DNA from: Chytridium lagenaria
Taxonomy: Eukaryota > Chytridiomycota > Chytridiomycetes > Chytridiales > Chytridiaceae
Length of the DNA stretch: 64,000 bases
Direction of reading: 5' to 3'
Assembly (NCBI GenBank): GCA_025449115.1
Contig: JAHLKC010000024.1
Span: 248,001-312,000, forward strand
The notes beneath the pieces are model-generated. The model saw nothing but the letters and a program-made list of their open reading frames with translations. It searched no databases and was not told the origin of the DNA. Made by a program: the position numbers and the translations under genes. Below are positions 39,701-49,900 of this stretch, in pieces (position 1 is the stretch's first letter; each line of letters opens with the position of its first letter).

Positions 39701-42700
39701 TTGCGAGCCTTCTGCATGCGTTGGTTAAGGGAGAAACTGTGATAGAAAATACTGGGGACAGTGGCGACCATAATGCCTCCACGCCCATACTCGATAAGAG
39801 GAGAAGTATCAGCACTCCTGTTAATGACGACGCAAGGCGAAGGGCCCTCAAATTTGTTCTCGTTCGAATTATTTCATACTTATGCACGAAATATAAGATT
39901 GCAATTCTTTTGGATGATTCGCAGGTGAGTGGGATGATAGGGTCGTTGGAGCTTGCGTCGTAAAATACTGTTTCATTCCTTACTTTGAGCACAATTACGA
40001 TCTTCTAATGCTTCAAATTAGTGGGTAGATGAATCGTCTCTTGAAGTTTTCTATATGATTGCTGACAGTCACCAAGAGGTATATTCTTTTTTTTTTTTTT
40101 TTTTTTTTGTAATTTAGCATTACTTATGATGTTGTAAAGATTCTGATGGCGATTTTCACACGACCGATTAGAAATGTGGATAGTACAAGCTTTCTTCATC
40201 GATTCTTGTCATTAGGGTCTTTGTATCATCTTCCACTCACCGGAATGAGCCTAGAAGATTTAAAGTCCATTTTGGTAAGAAGTGAAATGTTTTTTCCTGC
40301 TAATCAATAAAAAGGTTGAGTATATGAAAGCTCGATCCGTCGAATCCAATTTGCTAAATGGTTGTCGTAACTCTGCAATACTTCTCTTTGTTGGCTGTCT
40401 TAAAGTCCAGGCTCTAACATTTTACAGAAATTTATCGACAGACGAACGGCAACTTGCTTCAGACAGAATCCTCCTGAGATATCTCCTGGAAAAATCTGAC
40501 GAGATTGTATATCTTGATAAAGATAAGCAGCTATGCGGAAGAAGCGCCGAGACATTGCAAGTCGCCGTTTCACGGTCTGTGGAGGCTGTTATCATGTCCA
40601 ATTCGACAGGTAATATAAGTCGAGGACTCTTGTTTCCTGTTTGACCTCCAATCCTATACATAGTCTTCATTCAGATTATCAACATGTTCTTCGATATGCC
40701 TCCATTCTGGGACAATATCTGGATCTCCATGAGCTGACTTTTCTACTGGAGAACGAAACTTTTCGACCAGAGGACATTCGATCTTTAATCGCTATCCACG
40801 ATCAATTCGAGTTTCTCAGGCCTTGCACTGAAGGAGCTATTGCCGATAGTAGTGCTGGAGTATTATTGGATGTTGGTAAATTGCCGTCTCACTATTTTTT
40901 TAGCTTATTATTTTCGGCATATCAGCATCATGAACGCTATCTATCAAAGCGTGTCATTTACAGAGCGTGAGGAACTTCACTTACAGATTGCAGAACATTT
41001 GGATTATGTTGTTAAGACAAACCCGGGTAGAAAGGAACAAACTCTCCCTGCTATCTGCTATCATTATTGGCGAGCACGTGATGCTGCTAAAATACTTCAA
41101 CGTGTTTCAGAGCTGGGGTTAGTTTCAATTTCCTCACTGACGCATTTTTTTGACTGATATTTCTTTTTTAATAATAGTTTTGATTGCATGAAAATAATCT
41201 TCCGATGGAAGCTCGCAAGAGTCTGCAAAACGTACACGACTACTTAGACGAAAACAGAATAAACCTGGAAGCCGCTCTTGGGGAGGAAGATCGACATCTC
41301 TTAGACCCTATTTTCCAATGCAAAATTCTGGCAATTTGGCGATAACGAAGGCCAGTTTGAGGGATCTTAAAGGAGCTATTGAGGCGGCGGTGAAATGTAT
41401 CACCTTTGCAGGGTTTGACTGGCCTACGATGCCAAAACCATTAAAAAAAATTATTCTGAAGTTCGCGCGCAGGTCAGTTAGCCATTGGTGGAAATCTGGA
41501 GGAGGACGGAGGGATATTCGACTTTCCCCAACATCACCAAAAGAACTTCAACCGGACTGGTTTCCTATTATTCGTACAGCTCTTGATGCATTGTTACTAG
41601 TTGCTACATACGCCGCTTTAGATAAACAGCATATCGTTGTTGTGGTCTTTTGGAGTTTGTCACAAGCATATGTGACTTGCGAGACGGATCCAACCTATTA
41701 CTTTAAAATACTTTTTTGGGCGTGTTGGATGTTTGCGCTTCAAGGAAGCTCAATTGCCCTCAATTTCTCTGCGAGGTTTATTAGACGATGTCAATCACTT
41801 CAGCCGCTTTGCGACTCAAGTATCACAACACTATTTCATATGTATCCAGCGATGTTGTTTACTACACCGCCAACACACGTGAGACATTGGATATGATTCG
41901 AAAGTATGAAGATTATTGGCTAGAACGAAGAGTCAAGCTCCAACAATTCAAGGCATTTCTTTTTTACGCAATATTTTCGGTCTATAACGGCAACATGACG
42001 TTCATGAAATCGAGGCTCACTGACGAATGGGCCGCAGAAATGAAAACATCGACATTTTATGGTATTGCGCGGTTACGGGGGTGTACCAATTAGAGTGCTT
42101 TCTTAAGAGCGACAGAGAGAGCCTTGAAAAATTTAGTCAACGGCAGAAGGAGGTCCACCACCTTGTCCGACAACTGCGCTTATTCGGCTTGGCAGCAGTG
42201 TCAGGGTGAACGACGTGTTCGTCCTTGTACTTCGACAAAGCTCTGGAAATGTGTTGCTAGAGGCATCAAGCGAGGCCTTAGGAGAGATACTTGACACAGG
42301 CGTTACGACAAATTATCCCTTGGCCACTGCGGCTGCGCTCTCTGTCTGTATAAGTACCTTAGCAGTTTGCACTGTGGCTGTTCAATTGAAAGCGGGGCCC
42401 ATTACGCGGCTTTCAGAATCAATCGATAGATACATAAAGGCGTTGAAAGTCTTGTCAAAATACAGCTGGATGGGGAAACTTGCAACATTATTGTCGCTTG
42501 CGGCAAAATACCACTTATGGGAAAACCAAGCCAGATTGTGACAGAAGTTCGAAAGTTTATGAACTTAGCAGAACTGACAGAAAAGCTTGATATGGGTGGG
42601 GATTTGGTTTCATTGGGGCTCTCTGCTGTGGTATCATCTCGCTTTCTTCGCTGGACGAAGCTGAAGTGCGTTCAAACAGAAATCGGGCTATTAGCATGTT

Positions 42701-42764
42701 CGAAGAGATGGGCGCTGAGACAATGCTCAAATGGGTCACCAAAGACTCGAGTTTGAAACATTAA
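36759..42764 (+). CDS. sAC-like class III nucleotide cyclase with NTPase module, copy D
   Basis: It runs from ATG at 36759 (MSAAQGFVAKYV) to TAA at 42762-42764. Exons are 36759-36887, 36935-36979, 37058-37165, the 7-nt exon 37270-37276, 37334-37735, 37787-38410, 38581-38624, 38686-38973, 39036-39292, 39425-39457, 39507-39924, 40022-40078, 40140-40274, 40315-40360, 40428-40609, 40664-40875, 40904-41117 and 41178-42764. All C1, C2 and Walker motifs are intact in the first 3.6 kb (IDVSGYSAL, GDALLVTF, VNVAARLL, GDSGMGKS, AILLDDSQ). From 40471 onward about nine one-base deletions break the frame (near 40471, 40599, 41190, 41333, 41866, 42045, 42167, 42517 and 42608), while the residues between them stay paralogue-like. 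If genuine, the protein would keep both cyclase domains and the P-loop but lose the C-terminal region. One intron contains about 22 consecutive T (40087-40108). Confidence 0.88.
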
Positions 42765-43379
42765 TTACATAAAATACTTATATATTATGCATAAGTCTGT
42801 AGGACTACTGTACATGGCTACATGCCTGCGCCAATAAGCATATTATCAAGAAGCATCAAGACTTCGCAAATATTTATGAAATCACCCCCGGCCAGCACGC
42901 AAGTATGCAATGCGGCAAACCCCCAAGCACAACACACTCCAAGACCCCCCGCGTTCCGACGATACAAGGACGTAATAAACTCCGGCCGTGTGCGCAAATA
43001 TCAGTAGAACGCCTCCAACGTCCACGGCCCCACCCCAGCCCTCGTAAAAGTAGTGACCACTGCAAAAATCAGACTCGCCTGCCACAGACCTCAACCGCCG
43101 CTGCAATTGAACGCCATGTCGCGACCGCTCCAGAAGACAACGTCAACAACGAATGATTCCAGTAACCGCCAGGTATTTGCGCCAGCAACGCCCTCAAAGA
43201 ATTCAAGGGGTATACGGTGTAGCTTCTTCCTCCCCAGGGAGGATTACGCTGTGAGCACGCCGCTTGGACAGACAAGAACAGAAATTAAAGGCCAGTGTAA
43301 CCAACGCCCACAACACTGTGTCATCACGCCCAAGAGCACAAGGCTGCACCGAGGAGCGCTAGATGATCTAACGTGAACT

Positions 43380-43460
43380 GTGACCTTCTCTTGACCGATC
43401 TCTCCCTACCTAACTTTGACTAAGGGTAGGGAAGAAGAGCAAGGAGTTGCTCCAGCATAG
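43380..43460 (+). repeat. Module 1, first copy
   Basis: This block (starts GTGACCTTCTCTTGACC, ends near GTTGCTCCAGCATAG) recurs inverted at about 45135-45224 and again in direct orientation at about 45545-45617, each with scattered mismatches. Confidence 0.75.
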
Positions 43461-44282
43461 CAATTTGTGAGATTTTTGGATAGCCAGAGGCATGAATGCG
43501 TCACTTATATAGACGTCATGCCATTATCCTTATTTCCTTGTTCCCGTTCCATTCTTTTCCCTCTCGGGGTATTTTTCCCCATAGATACAAGAGAGGTTTT
43601 TATAGAAGGAAGGGCGGTCAACGTGTATGCCAACTTATGACATGCTACCACATTGTTCAAGATGCGTGTTGTTGTTATTTGATTCCCATTTATGTACTGT
43701 TTTATTATTTGTAGAAAGTTGAATAGATTTACGGTTAGCACGCCGCCAAGGGAGACTATGATCCGAACTAAGACATTGTCTACGAAGGTATGAGCCATGG
43801 TAATACGCCTCACAGGCATGATTCTTTGAAGGTTTGGTCAGCATAACTACCTCTGTTCTATAATCGAAGGCTATGACAGGATATCTAGTTGCCTGTGAAT
43901 GGAGAGCAGCATGAGCAGGGCCCTAGGTAGATGAGATTGATATAGAACATGTTAAAACGGCTTATTGCGGCAGGTATGAGGCCTGGTACACTCCTTGGAG
44001 CAGGATGGAATCCCTTCTTGTAGACTCCTTTCCCCTAGTAACTTTAGATTTAGTCAGCTCTAGGCATTTCCCTTCCTTTTTTCACTTTATTATTAATGAT
44101 TAGAACGAAAACCACACCAACTTAAATCCTTGCTGTAACAAAAGGCAGAATAGGCTTGACTCTTGATCTGGGAGTACTCCATAGACTAGTCTCGTCACCT
44201 ATTATGTGGTTCTCTACCTTTGTATGCGGGGGCTTAGCAGAGGGGGCCATCAAGAGAACTTCACAAATTCCAGAGAGTGTAA

Positions 44283-44429
44283 AGAATTACATTATTCACA
44301 TGGCCTATGGCTCATAAGGACATTTTGTCTAAGTCCGTTGAGTTCCGTTATATCCGCGTCAACACGTATATTTACGCGTCATATTGAATCCTCACTTCTT
44401 TTCCCTTTGGGTTTTTTATATGTACTTTT
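44283..44429 (+). repeat. Module 2, left arm of an inverted repeat
   Basis: About 146 bp here (AGAATTACATTATTCACATG to TATGTACTTTT) are matched in reverse complement at 45621-45766. The arms are about 1.2 kb apart and differ at scattered positions. Confidence 0.8.
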
Positions 44430-45134
44430 CCCCACGTTTATCGGGTTTTTATTGAAGGAGGTGGCGCGCATATGTGCCGTTTATGTGTATGTGCATATGT
44501 TGTGTCTATTAATTATTTGTATTTTGTGTATTACTTTAATATGAGAGATTTCTTGATTTTATTTGTACCTGTTGAATCCAGTAGTAGATATTGAGTTGAT
44601 CCCTATCCTCTATCCCACGTGCGTGGCCTCGCGGCGTGATCTCCCCTTCACTTTTGGTTGGATGACAGTCAACCCCTCTGCCCCTTACCACCTGGTGAAG
44701 CTGCAATCTGGCCGTTTTAGATGGAAGGCTGTAATGGAATCCCTCCTCATTCACAGTGTCCTTTAGTCAAGGCTTGGTCAGCTACATTCCACCTCTGGTG
44801 CTCTCCAACCCAATGATCAGGCGCTAAATATGGCAGGCAATGAGTGAGGTTACCCTGTTCTAAGCTCTGAGAGGCAAACAAGAGCTCATGTTCCAACAGG
44901 TGCCATAGTAGGGTGGCATGGAGACTTATAGCCATCCCCAATCCCCTGGAGACGATCTGGTGCTGATATTGGTTTAGAAGCAAGGTAAGTCAATAATGAA
45001 GATACTAAACACGTTCCCTTCTCCCTTAAATAAGCAGAATCTCGCGATCACTCACCCACACCATCGCCAAACAACAACAACAACAACATCACTTAGATTC
45101 AGGAGTACATCCTGTCCCTAGGTGCTATGTGGAC

Positions 45135-45224
45135 TTGCTCTGCTGAAGCAACTCCTTTACTCTTCTCCCCTACCCCCTAGTCGAAGCTAGGTACCGAGGG
45201 ATGGGTCAAGAGAAGATCACAGTC
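45135..45224 (-). repeat. Module 1, inverted copy
   Basis: The reverse complement of this stretch reads like 43380-43460, including GATCTTCTCTTGACC and GGAGTTGCTTCAGCA. Confidence 0.75.
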
Positions 45225-45360
45225 GCCGGGTGGGTCCCGCAACACTAGGTCAAGACAACAGAGTCTAAGTAAGGGTAAACCAGAGTCATTATGCCTCCAT
45301 GACACAACCCCTTACAAAGACCTGCTCAGATAAACCACTTAAGTTCTGCTTTCTTTACGA

Positions 45361-45467
45361 GGGGAGAGACAAAGGGCAACGAGATGTAAGGTAATCAACA
45401 AACGACCTAAGAGCTACAAGTACTTACGCACTTGTGCCTGTTCAGTGGAGTTGCTTCATATCTTCAC
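45361..45467 (+). repeat. Module 3, first copy
   Basis: This stretch (GGGGAGAGACAAAG to GTTGCTTCATATCTTCAC) is repeated in the same direction at 46093-46198. A 35-bp block beginning ATCACTCACCCACACC, near 45046 and again at 45474, lies next to it. Confidence 0.8.
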
Positions 45468-45544
45468 AGCAATCACTCACCCACACCATCGCCAAACAAC
45501 AACAACTCACTTATATGCAAGAGCACATTCGCTCTAGGTGCTCT

Positions 45545-45617
45545 TGTGATCTTCTCTTGACCTCTGGACCCATCCCTCCCTACCTAGCTTTGACTAGGGG
45601 TTAGGGGAGAAGAGTAA
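45545..45617 (+). repeat. Module 1, third copy
   Basis: This is a direct-orientation match to 43380-43460. It directly abuts the right arm of module 2, so the two modules probably belong to one element. Confidence 0.75.
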
Positions 45618-45620
45618 AAA

Positions 45621-45766
45621 AAGTACATATAAAGAACCAAAGGGAAAAGAAGTGAGGATTCAATATGACGTGTAAATATACGCGTAAACGCGGGATGTAA
45701 GGGAACTCAACGGACTTAGGTAAAATGCCTTATGAGCCATAGGCCATGTGAATAATGTAATTCTTC
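45621..45766 (-). repeat. Module 2, right arm of an inverted repeat
   Basis: This is the reverse-complement partner of 44283-44429. Confidence 0.8.
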
Positions 45767-46092
45767 TCAGGACCTCTAATCCTTGAACAACTCACAGGAC
45801 ACTTAAGTACAGTATGTAATAAAGGGCAGGGAGAGCACAGCACAAGATTGGCCTAAAACAAGGTCTTTATGGGAGTTCTAAATCTATTCGAGTTTTGCTC
45901 CATCTCTAATTTACAAAATATAATCATGGGGGATATATAAACACTAGCACAACTAAACACACACAACATAAATACAAGCCTGCCGTCAACTCTGCACGCA
46001 TAATAGGTCTCTACGCGCATAAGAAAAGGGCTCACGTAGCCATGCGGGGTAGACAAGACGGGGAGAGACAAAGGGTAACCATACGTAAGGAA

Positions 46093-46198
46093 GGGGAGAG
46101 ACAAAGTGTAACGGGATGTAAGGTAATCAACAAACAATCTAAGAGCTACCAGTACTTACGCACTTTGCCTATTCAGTGAAGTTGCTTCATAACTTCAC
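46093..46198 (+). repeat. Module 3, second copy
   Basis: This is a direct repeat of 45361-45467 with a few substitutions and one short gap. Confidence 0.8.
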
Positions 46199-46475
46199 GA
46201 AACCTCCTACGGCGCCCTGTGACTAACGGGTCATAACCTGCACCTTCATTCAACCAACATGCACCAGCTGCGGCAGGAATTGGAAGCTATTGTCCCTACA
46301 GCACCGAAATGGAGCCGTGCCCCTTCTCAAACACCGCCACGGTGCTCGAGTTATGGGTTTACATTAAATAAAATTTCCTGGAATGTTAGTTTGCATACGG
46401 TCACATATACACGTGTGCCATGGTATTGCTAAGAGTATCATGAAAAGTAAATAGTTTGAGTAGTATGCTTTGACC

Positions 46476-46613
46476 GCGTATACTCTTTGGTGACATTTTC
46501 CTCAAATTCTCCGACCGAACGGCTGATTCCACTTCCCTGCGAGCCTTTACTTGATGTCTTGATATTCTCTCAGGCTATCCAGTTTACGATATCGATCTTA
46601 AAGGTGTCGCAAG
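46476..46613 (+). pseudogene. Relic exon of a seventh sAC-like cyclase
   Basis: This 138-bp stretch matches the beginning of exon 5 of copy D (the exon that encodes GDALLVTFSSNSP... in C1). It includes TTTGGTGACATT, CTCAAATTCTCC and the later TGTCGCAAG, but with several indels and no flanking exons. It retains only the C1 segment after the micro-exon. It lies 326 bp before the start of copy E, so an additional copy was probably lost when the neighbouring repeat island formed. Confidence 0.75.
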
Positions 46614-46938
46614 GCTCTGAGCCTCCGCCGATTATACATATATATAACACCGATTGTCAATTCGAATTCAACAAATCAGGAATATGGAGTACTCTAGTGG
46701 AGCCTTCCAGGCTCAACCAAAGATTCGCATGCAAAAACAATAAGAGCTCTGGTTCGTAATGCTATAGAAGCCAGCAATATATAAATTGAATTAACCTCTT
46801 CGGTAGAAAGGAGATTGACATAATTGCTGTACATCCCTTTCTAAAGGATTGGTTTTCGGAATTCAGAACTCTGCTGGTAACTTGGACTGGTTGTCCTCTT
46901 GCGCCGCTAGTTCTCAGCGAGCGACATGACATGACAAT

Positions 46939-49900
46939 ATGACGAACATTCAAAGTTTCGTTGCTGACTATGTCAGAAGGATTATTGCAAGCGAGGGGCA
47001 AAGGAAAGCTATGCTAGAAGTGCTATCCAACGGGGAACCCTACTCTCAAGAGGAGACGATGATATTGGTAAGTGCTATCTGCAAATAGCCAAGGTTACGA
47101 TGAGTTGCATCTCACAATATCGCAATAGGCTATGATTGATATAGCTGGATACAGCTCGCTAGCATCGAAATTGGTTTGAAATGATTATTCACATAATGTT
47201 TCTGATTAGGTTTAAAGGAAGGATCGATGGGCAAACTATCCTCAGAAGTGATTACGCAGACCGTTGGAAGTTATCTTGCAAAGGTTGAGTTCCCTAAGTA
47301 TGTAATCTAATTTTGAAGATTGGCGAAGTCGTTTGTCAATATCATGGAGATATAGTGAAGGTAAATATCAAAATATTTCTGGTATATCCCATAGTCTAAC
47401 GCTTTCAAAAGTTCTTAGGTATCCATTCAAATTAAAGCATCATGTGACCCTTAAGGTGACGCTATATTGGTGACCTTTTCCCCCATAAACCAAGAAGAAG
47501 ATCAGCACTTAGTCCGACGACGAGCTGCATCGTGCTGTTTGGAGGTTCTTGTAAAGTATCCAACTCAAAAAATTCAACTCGAAAGTTGGACGCAAATTCT
47601 AAGAACAACGACGAAAGTGGAAAGGGGAACGAGAGATTATGATAGTGGGATGTCAACGAAGGGGGACGAGGGCCAACAAAGATCTTACAGCCTTTCGCTT
47701 CATGTGGCCTTGGCTGAGGGACATGGGTCCCACATTATTATAGGGAATCCTTCTGAGCGACTTGATTATCTCGTTTATTCCGATAGACTACGGGACATCG
47801 GGAAGATGTTGGACGGGACGAAATCAGGTCAGTAATTTGCTAATGAAAAACCCCAAACTGATACTTTTTGGGCCCTAGGCGAATTGGGAATACCGTTAGA
47901 TTTGGCGCTTTCTTTGCAATTGGAAGGCTTTGCTAGTCGGACAGATACTGGCTTCTTCGTTTTCAAAGGGGAGCCTTTAAAATTGGCGTTGGACGTCGTA
48001 AGGAACTCTTGTGCAGCGTCAAAGCCTCTTTTGAGACGAACAGGTGAGAATCACGGGCATGAGAATCACGGGCATAATTGCATCTAAAATACTTAAAAGA
48101 AATTTTCCGATCCGATGTTAATGACACAAAGTTGAGTATGAGATCTCATGAAGACGACAGCAAACTTTTAAAGAATTTTGTCAACAAGTCCATCTTATGG
48201 AGGTTGGAAGAGCAAGTTGAACCTGCTCAGGACGTTAGTGATAGCAGTTCTTTATCACGGAAGATTTCTTTAAGGTTACGAGCACCGGAGAAGGCTCTTT
48301 ATGGCGGGGTGATCAGGACTGAATATCGAACCATAAGTATTCTCTTTATCAAGATAAATAATACCTTCGACTCCATGATTGCTCAGAAACTGTTTACTCT
48401 TCTTCTCGATAAGTTAAAAACATTTGATGGGGTTTTCCAACAATATTCAGGTTAGCAAACACTAGTAGACGTTCAAAAATATAACTTTATGTATAGTGGA
48501 TGACAAAGGACAAAGCATGCTGGCATGCTTTGGGCTTCCGGTATATATTTATTATCTTTGGTGCCATCGTAACGCGTCTAATGGTCTCATTCACAATAGC
48601 CCTTTATTCATGAAAAATGCGCTCTTTTCGCTGTGAAAGCAGGCGCTAGCTTCATGTCTGATCTTGGACAAAAGCAGCTCATGAATATTACTGTTGGAAT
48701 AACAACAGGTGACATCTTATTCGGTACCGTTGGAACTGAAAATCGCCGAGACACCGCTCTTCTGGGTTAGTTTAGTTTAAAACAGTTTATTTGCTTGTTT
48801 TACGTCCAATGCCTTTCAGTAATTATAATTCATTCCCCGCTATTAGGCGATATGATTAATGTAGCCGCTCGTTTATTATCTTTACATAAAAATGGTATGA
48901 TTGTTATGGACGACTATACGAAGAGTCTCGTAGAAAGTGCCTTTCCGGTGGATGACATGGGCTCTGTGAATGTTAGTTTTGCTTTCCTATTCATCATTCA
49001 CTTTTTTGCATTATCTTTAAATACTTTTTAGCTAAAGGGGAAAATTATGCCAGTACGAGTGTGGAGCATATCCTCCTTCACACCCCTCATTCGTCGAAAA
49101 ACTATATATCGTGACTTTATGATACAAAACAAAGTTGAAAGAGAGCGTCTAGAACAAGGTGTAGCCGCCTGGATGAAGACCCGGTCAGAAAAGTCCGTTT
49201 TCTTAATTGAGGGAGAAAGTGGAATGGGAAAATCGAATCTTCTGTCTTTTCTTCAAAAACTCCTTCGAACGAATACATCAGAGCCTTGGTAATAATCCAT
49301 AGTCCTCACTTATTGCATTTTGTTACTTTACATTCTTTCTTTGCATGTGTAAGTAAAAGTACTTTTAACAAATACCGTCATCCTTTTCAATTTGGCGCCT
49401 TAGCATCGCGCACGGAAGCGAAGTTGAGCAATTTAAGTAAGTTTGAAAATTGTGTATTAATTAACATTTTTACTAGTCCGTACTTCGCAGTCCGAGAAAT
49501 TGTAAAGCAAATGCTGCAGATGTCGTCAGAAACTGATTCAAAAAGTCTGGAATCTATTGCTTCCTCTTTGACTATGGGCCGTGGGTCAATGTTCAATGGC
49601 TCTGAACGCTATTTAACTTAAACGACGTTAAGAAAATCCTAATTGAGTGCAAGGAGAACCCGGCGTATGCCGCACCACTGTGCAGCATTATTTCTGGAGA
49701 TTCATCGGCAGGAAGAGAAACTTTTATGAAAGGGATGGACGCCGAAGGGAAGAAAACTATTATAAAATCAGTAATCGTTCATATGCTCGCATTTCTTTCA
49801 AAAACGAAGAGAATAGCCATTCTTTTGGATGATGCGCAGGTAAGCATTTAATATATTCTTTCTTTTAACGGTATAGTGGATTGATTCAACTTCGATGGAC

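Larger units (their letters stand above)
42765..46470. repeat. Repeat-rich island between cyclases D and E
   Basis: No gene is visible. Instead, several modules recur in direct and inverted orientation (described separately), with longer spacing than anywhere else in the cyclase array (about 4.2 kb against 0.4-0.8 kb). The whole block looks like nested or rearranged copies of an unidentified mobile element. Confidence 0.7.

Noticed and set aside
43635..44544. Several 60-110 codon open frames on both strands in the repeat island
   Set aside because: They overlap repeat modules, show no domain and differ between module copies.
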